DNA of 64,000 nucleotides from Chelatococcus caeni (GCF_014196925.1 NZ_JACIEN010000001.1:1612001-1676000); one strand, 5' to 3'. Shown: positions 48,360-57,999, numbered from the stretch's first letter. Made by a program: numbers and translations. Notes: generated from the sequence alone by a model not told the origin.

Positions 48360-49269
48360 CGGGCTCGCCCGAGACGAGCATGGCGGAAGCGGCGCCCGCT
48401 TCCGCCTCCCGGCCCAACTCGAAGCCGCGATCCTGCCCCGCTCCGCAGGCGGTGGCAGCCCTTATCGGCTCGGCAGCGTGGCGGGCTTCCTGAACCGGCA
48501 GGTCCTCCGGCTGCGGCGGCGGGGCGTCGGGCAAGGCCTGGATTTCCAACTGCTGCAGCGTCCAGCGCAGGCTTTTCGGAAGGTCCCGAAACTGCGCGAC
48601 CGGCGCGAACCGCGACAAGCTATAGGGCAAGTCCCTCTGCCCCAGGAAGACCGCCAGTTCCGACGGCAGGACGACCACATCGCCGCGCTTGAGCGTCGCA
48701 TCATTGGCGATGTCCCCCAGCGGATCCCTCCGTCGTGTCACGGCCGGGGCACATTCGGGCCGGCTCTTCCGGCGATAGGCATAGGCATTCGGCAGGCTCG
48801 CATAAGGCGATCCGCTTGCCGCCCTGGCCGCATCGATGCCCTTGTCGAGGGATGACGAGAAATAGATGGCCGCGTCATCGCCGGGCCAGACGGTCCGGCA
48901 TTCATCGAGGCCGCGGCGGGACTGCGCCATGGGAAAGAAGCGCCCGTCGCAAAGGCGCACGCAATAGGCCACGGCGGCCCTGCCCCTGCCGGTGGCCGTG
49001 CCTTTGCGGTCTATCTTGCCCCTGCCGCCGGTCCGTGGTTCCGTCTTCTTCCGCGGTTCTCCGCCGGGAATGGGCTCCGCCCGCCGGAACAGGCGATGCC
49101 ACAGCCAGCCCTCTCGCAGGAAGAAGATGACGGCGCTGCCGTCGACCTCCGCATGCGCCACCGGCGGCAACGCAAGTCCGGCCGCGCCGGAAAGCAAGGT
49201 GACGCACAAGAGACGGATAGATGCCAGCCTGATTTTATCTCTTTGATAGATAAAACAACATATATACAT
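48322..49269 (-). CDS. DUF2865-type exported protein
   Basis: This 315-residue protein has a signal-like N-terminus ([20 protein letters not shown], cleavage near AHAEV). The recognisable core (about residues 95-175) is [39 protein letters not shown] and [17 protein letters not shown], which matches the Hyphomicrobiales DUF2865 family. The remainder is low in conservation. The proposed ATG at 49269 has no Shine-Dalgarno sequence and lies in very AT-rich DNA, so the true start may be downstream. The function is unknown. Confidence 0.75.
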   Translation of the reverse strand: MYICCFIYQRDKIRLASIRLLCVTLLSGAAGLALPPVAHAEVDGSAVIFFLREGWLWHRLFRRAEPIPGGEPRKKTEPRTGGRGKIDRKGTATGRGRAAVAYCVRLCDGRFFPMAQSRRGLDECRTVWPGDDAAIYFSSSLDKGIDAARAASGSPYASLPNAYAYRRKSRPECAPAVTRRRDPLGDIANDATLKRGDVVVLPSELAVFLGQRDLPYSLSRFAPVAQFRDLPKSLRWTLQQLEIQALPDAPPPQPEDLPVQEARHAAEPIRAATACGAGQDRGFELGREAEAGAASAMLVSGEPVSAPGSSAAPCR

Positions 49270-49304
49270 ATGAATTCGTTATATCGAAATATCAGTATCG
49301 ATAT
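49233..49304. promoter_or_regulatory. AT-rich segment with two perfect dyads
   Basis: In otherwise GC-rich DNA, about 49225-49325 is strongly AT-rich. TTTTATCT-CTTTGAT-AGATAAAA occupies 49233-49255. ATATCGA-N10-TCGATAT occupies 49281-49304. They flank the putative start of the DUF2865 gene, so a promoter or operator is likely. The remaining sequence to the glutathione transferase gene is GC-rich and shows no gene. Confidence 0.5.
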
Positions 49305-49544
49305 ATACGTCAGATACACAACAGAATCGCGGCAAATGGACTTGGCCGCGGTCGCAGTCCATGCAAATCGGCGGGGACGTACGGCCTCATGCCGCCGGCG
49401 CGGCGGGTAAGCAGGCGCGCCCCACGGGCGAACCGCGCCCCCGTCAGCGGCCTTGCTGCGCCACGACGTGCAGCGCGGCCGGAGCGCCCTGCGGGGCCCC
49501 GCCGCGCCGACGATACGTCCGGAAGGAAAACCGGATGTCGCGCC

Positions 49545-50255
49545 TCAGCGCGCGCGCTGGCCGAAGAGGATGGCCTGCGCTTCCTTGTCCTTGGAGAGGT
49601 CGACCTTGCCGCGATCCTCGGAATTGATCGCAAGGCCCTTCTGCACGGCGGGACGGGCCAGCACCGTGTCGAGCCAGCGCTTCAGGTGCGGGAACTCGGC
49701 GATGTCCTGCCCCTGCCGGTCCCAGAGCTTCGCCCAGCCGACGCAGGCGATGTCGGCGATCGAATAATCGCCGGCGAGGAACTCGCGGTCGGCGAGGCGC
49801 TTGTTCATGACGCCGTAGAGACGGTTGGTCTCGTTGGTGTAGCGGTCGATGGCGTAGGGGATCTTTTCCGGCGCATAGATGCGGAAATGGTGCGTCTGCC
49901 CGGCCATGGGCCCGAGGCCGGCCATCTGCCAGAACAGCCACTGCTCCACCTCGACGCGCTTGCGCTCGTCGGTCGGGTAGAACTTGCCGGTCTTGCGCCC
50001 GAGATACTGCAGGATGGCGCCGGATTCGAAGACCGAGATGGGCTCGCCGCCCGGCCCGTCGTGATCGACGATGGCGGGCATCTTGTTGTTCGGCGAGATG
50101 GCCAGGAACTCCGGCTTGAACTGGTCGCCCTTGCCGATGTTCACGGAATGCACGGCATACGGCAGCCCGCATTCCTCGAGCATGATCGAGATCTTCCAGC
50201 CGTTCGGCGTCGGCCAGTAGTAGAGGTCAATCGGCTTGCTCTGCGCGATGGTCAT
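49545..50255 (-). CDS. Glutathione S-transferase, YfcG/YghU (nu) type
   Basis: This 236-residue cytosolic GST has an N-terminal thioredoxin fold with IDLYYWPTPNGWKISIMLEE and NNKMPAIVDHDGPGGEP, then the glutathione-contact SVFESGAILQYLGRKTG. An all-helical C-terminal domain includes DREFLAGDYSIADIACVGW. The TPNG motif near residue 17 is typical of nu-class enzymes, which act as disulfide-bond reductases. Physiological substrate is unknown. The gene is single, with no adjacent partner. Confidence 0.92.
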   Translation of the reverse strand: MTIAQSKPIDLYYWPTPNGWKISIMLEECGLPYAVHSVNIGKGDQFKPEFLAISPNNKMPAIVDHDGPGGEPISVFESGAILQYLGRKTGKFYPTDERKRVEVEQWLFWQMAGLGPMAGQTHHFRIYAPEKIPYAIDRYTNETNRLYGVMNKRLADREFLAGDYSIADIACVGWAKLWDRQGQDIAEFPHLKRWLDTVLARPAVQKGLAINSEDRGKVDLSKDKEAQAILFGQRAR

Positions 50256-50573
50256 CAGACCCAGGCTCCTCTTTCGTGAACGAGCGTTCCATTATTCGTC
50301 TAGGCCGGCGCCGCGGCAAGGCCAAGTGCGCTGGCGCACATCAGAGTCGATACGGCGCCGGCGCGCGCCCGTGTCAAGGCTGCGCCGGCGCAGGCGAGCG
50401 GCGCCGCGACCCGAGCTGGCGTGAATGGCGCGCCGGAGAAAATCTATCGATCCGGGCTCATCGGGGGCTTGCATAAATTGCGGCTCTGGTGCGCAATCCG
50501 CCATGCGGCCGTTTGGCCGTAACCTTGTCCCGTTCCGATTGTTTCCGATTTTCTTTTTCAGGAGTTCATTGCC
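50256..50573. other. Intergenic stretch without a supported gene
   Basis: This space of 318 bases separates the divergent GST and small exported-protein genes. It is rich in GCGCCGG-type short dyads at 50305-50410 and becomes more AT-rich near 50540-50560 (TTTCCGATTTTCTTTTTC). I see no coding sequence or clear promoter hexamers. Confidence 0.5.
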
Positions 50574-50855
50574 ATGGCGACATTCGCCCGCCTTGCCCGT
50601 GCCTGCCTTGCCGCCGCTTGCCTCGCCCTGCCCTTCGTCATCGTTGCCGCCCCCTCGCCCGCCGGCGCCGTCGAGGCGAAGGAGACCGCGACGGCGACGA
50701 AGGAAAAGCGTCCGCCCACGCCCGGCCAGCTCGCAGCGCGCGAGCGAATGAAGACCTGCGGCGCCGAGTGGCGCGCGCTGAAGACCGCCGGCAACACCGG
50801 CAGCCGCACGTGGCGGGAGTTCTCCAGCACCTGCATGAAGCAGGCGAGGCGCTGA
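50574..50855 (+). CDS. Small exported protein with two cysteines
   Basis: This 93-residue protein has a signal peptide (about residues 1-32, hydrophobic CLAAACLALPFVIVAA). The mature part is basic and helical, with TPGQLAARERMKTCGAEWRA and RTWREFSSTCMKQARR; C62 and C87 could pair. The layout resembles PsiF-like small periplasmic proteins, but the match is too weak to name it. AGGAG ten bases before the ATG supports the start. The function is unknown. Confidence 0.72.
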   Translation: MATFARLARACLAAACLALPFVIVAAPSPAGAVEAKETATATKEKRPPTPGQLAARERMKTCGAEWRALKTAGNTGSRTWREFSSTCMKQARR

Positions 50856-50876
50856 CCAAGCGCCGGCGCGGAGCGC

Positions 50877-51335
50877 TTACAGCACCTTCTTGAAGCCCTC
50901 GTGGCTGCGCTTGTAGCCGAGCCTCTCGTAGAAGCGGTGGGCATCGAGCCGCCGCTTGTTGGAGGTGAGCTGCACGATGCCGGCGCCGCGCGCCCGCGCG
51001 CGGCCCTCGGCGAAGGCGACCATCATGGCGCCGACGCCGCGGGAGCGCTGGTCGCCCCTGACCTGCACGGCCTCGAGCACGCAGCGCAGCGTGCCCCGGT
51101 TGGTGATCGCCGGCACGAAGGTCAGCTGGAAGGAGCCGATGACCTCGGCATCGCTCACGGTCACGTAGAGCTCGTTGTCGGGGCTGTCGGCAATGCGGCG
51201 CAGCGCCTCGCGATAGGCCGGCTGCGTCGCCGCCGTCCACTGGTCGCCGTGGCCGCCGAGCTCGTCGGCGGCGTGCAAGCCCACGATCGCCTCGAGGTCG
51301 GCTTCGGAAGCCCGGCGAATCAGGATCTCAGACAC
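50877..51335 (-). CDS. GNAT family N-acetyltransferase
   Basis: This 152-residue GNAT protein begins VSEILIRRASEADLEAIVGL. Motif A is VQVRGDQRSRGVGAMMVAFA, which holds the acetyl-CoA loop RSRGVG. The C-terminal LDAHRFYERLGYKRSHEGFK is typical of the family. The GTG at 51335 follows GGAG with an eight-base spacer. The substrate is unknown. It could modify a small molecule or a protein N-terminus. The yjhX toxin-type gene lies 3 kb away. Confidence 0.87.
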   Translation of the reverse strand: MSEILIRRASEADLEAIVGLHAADELGGHGDQWTAATQPAYREALRRIADSPDNELYVTVSDAEVIGSFQLTFVPAITNRGTLRCVLEAVQVRGDQRSRGVGAMMVAFAEGRARARGAGIVQLTSNKRRLDAHRFYERLGYKRSHEGFKKVL

Positions 51336-51409
51336 GATTGCGTCTCCGCATTGACGCGAGCGGGGCCCGTCCTTTCCGCTCGACGCGGGAGAAGGGGACG
51401 GCCCCGGCC

Positions 51410-52384
51410 TCAGACAAGGGGTTTCTCGAAGAAAAATTCGCTGCTGTTGGAGATGTCGCCCAGCGCGCGGGTCTCGCCGGCCCGCCGGTAGCCGAGCCGC
51501 TCGTAGAGCCGGTGCGCGTTGGTGAAGCGCGTGTCGGACCACAGCGTCACCCGCCGAGCGCCGAGAGCGGCCGCATGGGCCTCGACATGGTCCACGAGCC
51601 GGCGGCCGAGGCCGCTGCCGCGCAAATCGGACCGCACGTAGAGCCGGTGCAGCTCGGCGGTTCCGGCGGCCGGAAAATCGACGCCCACGCAGGCGCCGAC
51701 ACGCCCGGCGGGATCCTCGACCACCCAGTAGGCGCCGCCCTTGTCGGCGAAGCTGCGGGCCGGATGGACGAGATCCGGCAGGTCCCCGTGCGGATCGACG
51801 AAACAGCCCGGATATTCGGCGAAGCACAGGGAGAGCAGCCCGAAAAGGTCCTGCGCATCCCCGTCGCGCACCGGCCGCAGCACGAGGCCGCCACGCAATG
51901 CGGCGACACCGCGGCCCTCATAAACGATGGCGTTGCCGCAGCCACCGCAGTCGGCGCGGTGGCCTGTCACGGACAGGCCCCGCTTTTCATAGAACCGGCA
52001 AGCCCTTGCGTTCTTCTCCTCAACCTCCAGCCGAATGACGGAAGCTTCGGGGAAGGCCCGCACGGCCGCGCTGAACAGCGCCCGCCCGATGCCCTGGCCC
52101 TGCGCCTCCGGGGCGACGTAGAGCCTGTCGAGGGAGACGATCCCCTCACCGTGGTCCGTGACACTCGCCGTGCCGGCGAGCGCCCCGGCCGCCTCCACGA
52201 CGAGGAAGGCGTGGCCGGGCCGGCCGAGCTCGTCCGCCAGCCTGTCCGGCGCATGCCACTCGCGCGTGATGGCCGCGACGCTGTCCGCGCCGAGGATGGC
52301 GTCGTAGGTGTCGTGCCACGTCCGCGCCAGGAGCGCGCTGACGGCCGCGATGTCGCCGCGGCTGGCAGGACGGACGAGGATCAC
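51410..52384 (-). CDS. Tandem-domain GNAT acetyltransferase
   Basis: The 324-residue protein carries two GNAT domains. The first (about residues 1-145) has [20 protein letters not shown] and [12 protein letters not shown]. The second (about 165-324) has [20 protein letters not shown] and [22 protein letters not shown] cysteine pair sits in the linker. The GTG start overlaps the gatB stop by 4 nt (GTGA), so it is co-translated with gatB. Either domain could be the catalytic one. The substrate is unknown. Confidence 0.87.
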   Translation of the reverse strand: MILVRPASRGDIAAVSALLARTWHDTYDAILGADSVAAITREWHAPDRLADELGRPGHAFLVVEAAGALAGTASVTDHGEGIVSLDRLYVAPEAQGQGIGRALFSAAVRAFPEASVIRLEVEEKNARACRFYEKRGLSVTGHRADCGGCGNAIVYEGRGVAALRGGLVLRPVRDGDAQDLFGLLSLCFAEYPGCFVDPHGDLPDLVHPARSFADKGGAYWVVEDPAGRVGACVGVDFPAAGTAELHRLYVRSDLRGSGLGRRLVDHVEAHAAALGARRVTLWSDTRFTNAHRLYERLGYRRAGETRALGDISNSSEFFFEKPLV

Positions 52385-53865
52385 TCCGCAATCCCGAGCT
52401 TGGCCTTGAGGATGTCGTTCACCGCCTGCGGGTTGGCCTTGCCGCCGGTTGCGCGCATCACCTGGCCGACGAACCAGCCGAGCATGGTGGGCTTGGCCTT
52501 GACCTGCTCCACCTTGTCCGGATTGGCGGCGATCACGGCGTCGATCGCCGCCTCGATGGCGCCGGTGTCGGTCACCTGCTTCAGGCCGCGTTCCTCGACG
52601 ATCTTGCGCGGGTCGCCACCCTCGCTCCAGACGATCTCGAAGAGGTCCTTGGCGATCTTGCCGGAGATGACGCCCTCGCCGATGAGCTCCACGATGGCGC
52701 CGAGCTGCTCGGCCGAGACCGGCGAGCGCGCAACATCGAGCCCCTCCTTGTTGAGGCGGCCGAAGAGCTCGTTGATCACCCAGTTGGCGGCCGTCTTGCC
52801 GTCGCGCCCCCTGGCCACCGCCTCGAAGAAATCGGCCGTCTCGCGTTCGGCGACGAGCACGCCCGCGTCATAGGCCGACAGGCCGTAGTCCTTGATGAAG
52901 CGGGCCTTCTTCTCGTCCGGCAGCTCCGGCAGGTGCTGCGCGAGGTCGTCCACGTAGGGCTGGTCGAAGGAGAGCGGCAGCAGGTCCGGATCGGGGAAAT
53001 AGCGGTAGTCGTGCGCCTCCTCCTTGGAGCGCATGGACCGCGTCTCGCCCTTGTTGGCGTCGAACAGGCGCGTCTCCTGGTCGATGGCGCCGCCATCCTC
53101 GAGGATGGCGATCTGCCGGCGCGCCTCGTATTCGATGGCCTGGCCGATGAAGCGGATGGAGTTGACGTTCTTGATCTCGCAGCGCGTGCCGAGGGGCTCG
53201 CCCGGCCGGCGCACGGAGACGTTGACGTCGGCCCGGAGGGAGCCCTTCTCCATGTCGCCGTCGCAGGTGCCGAGATAGCGCAGGATGGTCCTGAGCTTCG
53301 TCACATAGGCCTTGGCCTCCTCGGACGAGCGCAGGTCGGGCTTCGACACGATCTCCATCAGCGCCACACCCGAGCGGTTGAGATCGACGAAGCTCATGCT
53401 CGGATGCTGGTCGTGCAGTGACTTGCCGGCATCCTGCTCGAGGTGCAGGCGCTCGATGCCGACGCTGATCTGCTCGCCGTCGGGCATGTCCACCACGACC
53501 TCGCCCTCGCCCACGATGGGGCTCTTGTACTGGCTGATCTGGTAGCCCTGCGGCAGGTCCGGATAGAAGTAGTTCTTGCGGTCGAAGACGGAGTTGAGGT
53601 TGATCTCAGCCTTCAGGCCGAGGCCGGTGCGGATCGCCTGCTTCACGCATTCCTCGTTGATGACCGGCAGCATGCCGGGCATCGCCGCATCGACGAGCGA
53701 GACGTGGTCGTTGGGCTCGCCGCCGAACTCGGTCGAGGCGCCGGAGAAGAGCTTCGACTGCGACGACACCTGGGCATGGATCTCCATGCCGATGATGACT
53801 TCCCAGTCGCCGGTGGCGCCCTTGATCAGCTTCTTCGCATCTGCCGGTCGCGCGTGCGCGTTCAT
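52381..53865 (-). CDS. gatB: Asp-tRNA(Asn)/Glu-tRNA(Gln) amidotransferase subunit B
   Basis: GatB is the tRNA-binding kinase-like subunit of GatCAB, which amidates mischarged Asp-tRNA-Asn and Glu-tRNA-Gln. The 494-residue protein has [20 protein letters not shown] near the N-terminus and the signature [33 protein letters not shown] follows, with the C-terminal YqeY-like tail. The ATG at 53865 was chosen over a 27-codon extension. It is separated from gatA/gatC by yjhX and a repeat, and is coupled to a GNAT gene downstream. Confidence 0.96.
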   Translation of the reverse strand: MNAHARPADAKKLIKGATGDWEVIIGMEIHAQVSSQSKLFSGASTEFGGEPNDHVSLVDAAMPGMLPVINEECVKQAIRTGLGLKAEINLNSVFDRKNYFYPDLPQGYQISQYKSPIVGEGEVVVDMPDGEQISVGIERLHLEQDAGKSLHDQHPSMSFVDLNRSGVALMEIVSKPDLRSSEEAKAYVTKLRTILRYLGTCDGDMEKGSLRADVNVSVRRPGEPLGTRCEIKNVNSIRFIGQAIEYEARRQIAILEDGGAIDQETRLFDANKGETRSMRSKEEAHDYRYFPDPDLLPLSFDQPYVDDLAQHLPELPDEKKARFIKDYGLSAYDAGVLVAERETADFFEAVARGRDGKTAANWVINELFGRLNKEGLDVARSPVSAEQLGAIVELIGEGVISGKIAKDLFEIVWSEGGDPRKIVEERGLKQVTDTGAIEAAIDAVIAANPDKVEQVKAKPTMLGWFVGQVMRATGGKANPQAVNDILKAKLGIAE

Positions 53866-54129
53866 CGCGTCGTAAACCTCGTCCTGACTTCTCGCCCTTC
53901 GCTTGGCCCGCCGCAGCCGCCACGTCAAGTGCCGAAGCCGCGCCACGTGCTCGCATCGTTGACCGGACGCCGCTCCGCGGCTAAGAACCGGCCGTCACTG
54001 GAGAGTGTATGCGCAGGAACGCCGAGACCCGCTGAGGCCCGCTCCACGAGAGCGGGCGACCGGTCATCCGACCGGATGCCGACGTGCGTCCGGTTCCCTG
54101 CTTTCCTGCCGACGGTCTTTCACACCCCC

Positions 54130-54217
54130 GTCATAGCCGGGCTTGTCCCGGCCATCCACGCCTTTCAGCCTTGCGCAACGGCGAGGCGTGGATGCCCGCG
54201 ACAAGCGCGGGCATGAC
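54130..54217. repeat. Solitary palindromic element, short form
   Basis: This 88-bp copy of the array unit starts GTCATAGCCGGGCTTGTCCC and ends in GATGCCCGCG-ACAAG-CGCGGGCATGAC. The centre differs (TTTCAGCCTTGCGCAACGGC). It lies in the 390-base space between the divergent gatB and yjhX starts. The rest of that space (53866-54129) shows nothing I can support. Confidence 0.85.
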
Positions 54218-54255
54218 GGCTGAGGGGGCCGCCGGCATCACGCCAGAGCTTTCCA

Positions 54256-54513
54256 GTGAACGTCTCACGCACCGAGCAGCGCGTGCTGCACACGCTCGCG
54301 CAGGGCGGCCAGATCCGCCACCACAAGGACGACGGCGGACGCCTCCTCGAGATCGAATGCCTCACCCGCGAGGGCTGGCTGATGAGCGCCTGCACGCTCG
54401 ACATGTTCAAGCGCCTGCGCCGGCGCGGCCTCATCGCCTCGGCCGGCGGCGGCCCTTACCGCATCACGCGGCTTGGCCTCGCGGCCGTGCGCAGCCGCCC
54501 CGACAACAGATGA
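54256..54513 (+). CDS. yjhX: YjhX family toxin-like protein
   Basis: This 85-residue protein matches the YjhX (UPF0386) family along its length. It has MNVSRTEQRVLHTLAQGGQI, then the RLLEIECLTREGWLMSACTL block, and a C-terminal RRRGLIASAGGGPYRIT, ending in DNR as in E. coli YjhX. In E. coli it is listed as the toxin of a pair with YjhQ, a GNAT-type protein. No antitoxin gene is adjacent here. It is isolated between gatB and the chorismate mutase gene, with a repeat element just upstream. Confidence 0.87.
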   Translation: MNVSRTEQRVLHTLAQGGQIRHHKDDGGRLLEIECLTREGWLMSACTLDMFKRLRRRGLIASAGGGPYRITRLGLAAVRSRPDNR

Positions 54514-54554
54514 AGAAGCCCCGGGGCGGTTTCCGCCGTCCCGGGGCAGCTTCA
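54511..54554. terminator. Bidirectional terminator spanning two stop codons
   Basis: Nested stems TGAAG/CTTCA, GCCCCGGG/CCCGGGGC and GCGG/CCGC form one long hairpin. Its outermost bases are the stop codons of yjhX and of the convergent chorismate mutase gene. It is likely to end transcription from both sides. Confidence 0.7.
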
Positions 54555-54857
54555 TTGTCCGAGCTTTTCGTCTTCGTAGGCGATGACCCAGTCCATCATC
54601 GCCCGCCACACCGTCTCGGCGAGGTCAGGCGGGGCGCCGAGCGCCGCGGCCCTGTGGCGCACGTGGGCGGCCACCTCCTCCACCCGGTCGTTGAGCAGCG
54701 CCGGGATGCCCGAGGCGCGCTTGACGGCGATGACGCGCTCGACCACCGCCATGCGCTTGGCGATGAGCGCCACGAGATCGGCGTCGATGGCGTCGATCTC
54801 GGCCCTGAGCGGGGCAAGCGCCGCCGCAGCCCGCGCCTCGTCCCCGGCCGTGCTCAC
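54552..54857 (-). CDS. Chorismate mutase, AroQ type
   Basis: This 101-residue all-helical AroQ-class chorismate mutase converts chorismate to prephenate for Phe/Tyr synthesis; a PchB-like lyase is an alternative. Expected features are seen: the basic/acidic first helix [23 protein letters not shown], split here as [40 protein letters not shown] follows, then [18 protein letters not shown]. The GTG at 54857 overlaps the gatA stop by 4 nt, so it is translationally coupled to gatA. A GTG at 54863 is also possible. Confidence 0.88.
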   Translation of the reverse strand: MSTAGDEARAAAALAPLRAEIDAIDADLVALIAKRMAVVERVIAVKRASGIPALLNDRVEEVAAHVRHRAAALGAPPDLAETVWRAMMDWVIAYEDEKLGQ

Positions 54858-56335
54858 GCCCACCAGGCCTCCGGCAGGGCCATGCGGCCGGCCGCATCCT
54901 CGATCACCTGCCCGGCGGCGAAGAGCGTCTCCTCGTCGAAGGGCCGGCCGATGAGTTGCAGTCCGAGCGGCAGACCCTGCGCGTCGAGCCCCGCCGGCAC
55001 GGCGATGCCCGGCAGGCCGGCCATGTTCACCGTCACGGTGAAGACGTCGTTGAGATACATCTCGACGGGCGAAGCATCCGCCTTCTCACCGAGGCCGAAG
55101 GCCGACGAGGGCGTCGCCGGCGCGAGGATGGCGTCGACGCCGCTGGCATAGGCCTGCTCGAAGTCGCGCTTGATCAGCGTGCGCACCTTCTGGGCGCGCA
55201 GGTAATAGGCGTCGTAATAGCCGGCCGAGAGCACGTAGGTGCCGATCATGATGCGGCGCTTGACCTCGCGGCCGAAGCCGGCGGCGCGGGTCTTCTCGTA
55301 CATCTCGACGATGTCCTTGCCCGGCACGCGCAGTCCGTAGCGCACGCCGTCGTAGCGGGCGAGGTTCGACGAGGCCTCCGCCGGCGCCACGATGTAATAG
55401 GCCGGCAGCGCATATTTGGTGTGCGGCAGCGAGACCTCGACGATCTCGGCGCCGGCCGCCTTCAGCCACTCGGCGCCCTTCTGCCACAGCGCCTCGATCT
55501 CGGCCGGCATGCCGTCGAGGCGATATTCCTTCGGGATGCCGATCCTGAGGCCCTTGACGCCGCGCGTCACCGCCGCCTCGAAATCGGGCACCGGCAGGTC
55601 GGCCGAGGTCGTGTCCTTCGGGTCGTGCCCGGCCATCGAGCTAAGGAGGATGGCGCTGTCGCGCACGGTCCTGGCGATCGGGCCCGCCTGGTCGAGCGAC
55701 GAGGCGAAGGCGACGATGCCCCAGCGCGAGCAGCGGCCGTAGGTCGGCTTGATGCCGACCGTGCCGGTGAAGGCCGCCGGCTGGCGGATGGAGCCACCCG
55801 TGTCGGTTGCCGTGGCGCCGAGGCACAGGCGCGCCGCGACCGCCGCCGCCGAGCCGCCGGAGGAACCGCCGGGCACGAGCTTCGTGTCCGACCCGTTGCG
55901 GCGCCAGGGGTTCACCACCGGGCCGAAGGCCGAGGTCTCGTTGGACGAGCCCATGGCGAACTCGTCGTTGTTCAGCTTGCCGAGCATCACCGCGCCGTCA
56001 CACCACAGCTGGCGCGTCACGGTCGATTCGTAGGGCGGGCGGAAGTCGTCGAGGATGGCGCTGCAGGCCGTCGTGCGCACGCCCTCGGTGGCGAAGAGGT
56101 CCTTGACGCCGAGCGGGATGCCCTCGAGCGGCCCGGCCTCGCCGGCCGCGATGCGCCTGTCGCTCTCGGCCGCCATGGCGAGCGCCTTGTCCGGCGTTGC
56201 CAGCACATAGGCGTTGAGCGCCTCGGCCTTTTCCATGGCGGCAAGATGCGCCCGGGTCAGCTCGGTGGCGGAAAAGCGCCTGGCCTTCAGCCCCTCGCGC
56301 GCCTCGGCGAGGGAAAGATCGGTGAGATCGGTCAC
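54854..56335 (-). CDS. gatA: Asp-tRNA(Asn)/Glu-tRNA(Gln) amidotransferase subunit A
   Basis: GatA is the amidase subunit that frees ammonia from glutamine for GatB. The 493-residue protein has the catalytic Lys in [13 protein letters not shown] (about residue 78) and the cis-Ser and nucleophile Ser in [35 protein letters not shown]. The C-terminal [20 protein letters not shown] is typical. Translation probably starts at the GTG at 56335 ([12 protein letters not shown]). gatC lies 61 nt upstream and a chorismate mutase gene overlaps its end. Confidence 0.96.
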   Translation of the reverse strand: MTDLTDLSLAEAREGLKARRFSATELTRAHLAAMEKAEALNAYVLATPDKALAMAAESDRRIAAGEAGPLEGIPLGVKDLFATEGVRTTACSAILDDFRPPYESTVTRQLWCDGAVMLGKLNNDEFAMGSSNETSAFGPVVNPWRRNGSDTKLVPGGSSGGSAAAVAARLCLGATATDTGGSIRQPAAFTGTVGIKPTYGRCSRWGIVAFASSLDQAGPIARTVRDSAILLSSMAGHDPKDTTSADLPVPDFEAAVTRGVKGLRIGIPKEYRLDGMPAEIEALWQKGAEWLKAAGAEIVEVSLPHTKYALPAYYIVAPAEASSNLARYDGVRYGLRVPGKDIVEMYEKTRAAGFGREVKRRIMIGTYVLSAGYYDAYYLRAQKVRTLIKRDFEQAYASGVDAILAPATPSSAFGLGEKADASPVEMYLNDVFTVTVNMAGLPGIAVPAGLDAQGLPLGLQLIGRPFDEETLFAAGQVIEDAAGRMALPEAWWA

Positions 56336-56396
56336 GTTGTCGCTCTCTCGTCGTCGCGGCCGCGCGGCGGCCACCCGCTCAAAATTCGGCTGCGGC

Positions 56397-56684
56397 CTAT
56401 TCGACCACCTTCGGCACCATGAAGAAGTCGTCTTCGCTCATGGGCGCATTGGCCACGATCTTGTCCGGATAGCCGCCGTCGGTGACGGCATCCGCCCGCT
56501 TCTTCATGACCATCGGCGTCACCGAGGTCATCGGCTCGACGCCCTCGACGTCGACCTCGCCGAGCTGCTCGACGAAATCGAGGATGGCGTTGAGCTCGCC
56601 CTGCAGGTGGGGCACCTCCGCGTCGGTGACGGCGATGCGTGCGAGGTGCGCGATGCGGCGCACGGTCTTCTCGTCGACGGACAT
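56397..56684 (-). CDS. gatC: Asp-tRNA(Asn)/Glu-tRNA(Gln) amidotransferase subunit C
   Basis: GatC is the small subunit that wraps GatA and GatB. The 95-residue protein begins [20 protein letters not shown] and carries [20 protein letters not shown]. It ends with the usual [16 protein letters not shown]. The ATG at 56684 gives the typical length; an upstream extension of 29 codons has no similarity. It is the first gene of the gatC-gatA-chorismate mutase unit. Confidence 0.96.
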   Translation of the reverse strand: MSVDEKTVRRIAHLARIAVTDAEVPHLQGELNAILDFVEQLGEVDVEGVEPMTSVTPMVMKKRADAVTDGGYPDKIVANAPMSEDDFFMVPKVVE

Positions 56685-56788
56685 GGAACCGGACCTGAAT
56701 GGATTGCGGGAGGACGGTGCGGAACACCGCCGTTGCGCCGGGCTATAGCACCCTGCCCTTCGCCCCGGCAACCCGCTGCCCGGCGGGC

Positions 56789-57157
56789 TCAGGGCCTCGC
56801 GAACATCTCCGCGAAGCCCGACCAGCCGGAGGCATGGAGCCGCGCCACCAGGACGCCGACGCCGAGGACCGCGATGGCGCCGATGGCGAGGCTCGTCCAG
56901 TCGCGACGGCCGAAATAAGGGGGACGCCGGCGTGGTTCGAGATGCGTGACGTTGTCGTCCCGTCGGTCCTTCCCACTCCGGGCCTCGGCCGCGGCCGGCG
57001 CGGCCTGCGGGAGGTCGGGCTCGACAGGCGGGACGCCCGCGGCAGGCGCGGGATCGGCGACAGGCGCTTCCGCCCGGCGCTGAGGCGCCACCGGCTGCAG
57101 GAGGCTGCGCGGCAGGCGCACCACCGCGTCGGCCGGAATTGGCTCAGGACCGCTCAT
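56789..57157 (-). CDS. Hypothetical single-span membrane protein
   Basis: This is a 122-residue reading frame with a Pro/Ala-rich N-terminal part, a basic stretch [17 protein letters not shown] and one hydrophobic segment ([17 protein letters not shown], about residues 91-107). I recognise no family. Codon pattern and a plausible membrane span favour a real gene, but no good Shine-Dalgarno sequence precedes the ATG at 57157. It could be a spurious frame. Confidence 0.45.
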   Translation of the reverse strand: MSGPEPIPADAVVRLPRSLLQPVAPQRRAEAPVADPAPAAGVPPVEPDLPQAAPAAAEARSGKDRRDDNVTHLEPRRRPPYFGRRDWTSLAIGAIAVLGVGVLVARLHASGWSGFAEMFARP

Positions 57158-57300
57158 CGCACGATCACCCGGCATCGCTTCCGATCGCCCTCTCCTTCGC
57201 GGCGACGCCACCCAACCATGCCGTGCACCGCGAGCCGCGCTGCCACCATAGCCGAATACCGCGCGCCGCGCGACTGCCGCATCGCGCCAAGCCGAAGCCC

Positions 57301-57999
57301 TTACAATTCCACCGCCACGTTGCGCTCCGGCACGACGACGCGCGTCGCGTGCCCCTGCATCGCCGCGACGAACTTGTCCGCCGTCTGTTCGATGATCGGG
57401 AAGGAGCCGTAGTGGCAGGGAATGACGGCGTCGAGCTTGAAGAAGCGGCGCACGGCGAGCGCGGCGGTCGCGGGCGACATGGTGAAGCGGTCGCCGATCG
57501 GCACCATGGCGATCTTCGGCTCGTGGATCTCGGCGATGAGCTGCATGTCGCCGAAGATGTCCGTGTCGCCCATGTGATACACGACCGGCCCGCCCTCCGG
57601 CTTGACGACGATGCCGTTGGGGCTGCCGAGCGGGACGTTGACGCCCGCCTCGCCCATGCCCGCCGAATGGTCGGCGCGCACGAGGGTGACGGAAAATCCC
57701 GGCTGGTGGGTGGTGCCGCCGGTGTTCATCGGATCGAACTTTTCGAGCCCCTGCGAGACGAGCCACATGCACAGGTCGTAGTTCGTGACCACCGTCGCGC
57801 CCGTGCGCTTGGCGATGTCGAGCGTGTCACCCACATGGTCGCCGTGCCCGTGGGTGAGCAGGATGTGCGACACGCCCGCGATGATCGCGTCGATATTGCC
57901 GGTGAAGGCCGGGTTGCCCGTGAAGAAGGGATCGATGAGCACGCCCCTGCCGCCGAAGTCGAGGCGGAAAGCCGAGTGCCCGTACCAGGTGATCTTCAT
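57301..57999 (-). CDS. UPF0173-type metal-dependent hydrolase
   Basis: This 232-residue metallo-beta-lactamase-fold protein has [17 protein letters not shown] at the start, the metal-binding [20 protein letters not shown], an H in RADHSAG and [21 protein letters not shown]-terminal [12 protein letters not shown] supplies the last His. The family is often annotated as a hydrolase of unknown substrate. GGAG six bases before the ATG at 57999 fixes the start. It is divergent from a four-helix membrane protein gene. Confidence 0.9.
   Translation of the reverse strand: MKITWYGHSAFRLDFGGRGVLIDPFFTGNPAFTGNIDAIIAGVSHILLTHGHGDHVGDTLDIAKRTGATVVTNYDLCMWLVSQGLEKFDPMNTGGTTHQPGFSVTLVRADHSAGMGEAGVNVPLGSPNGIVVKPEGGPVVYHMGDTDIFGDMQLIAEIHEPKIAMVPIGDRFTMSPATAALAVRRFFKLDAVIPCHYGSFPIIEQTADKFVAAMQGHATRVVVPERNVAVEL

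Noticed and set aside
50859-50879. Short hairpin AAGCGC/GCGCTT as a terminator
   Set aside because: It has only six base pairs and no T tract, and it overlaps the stop codon of the GNAT gene.
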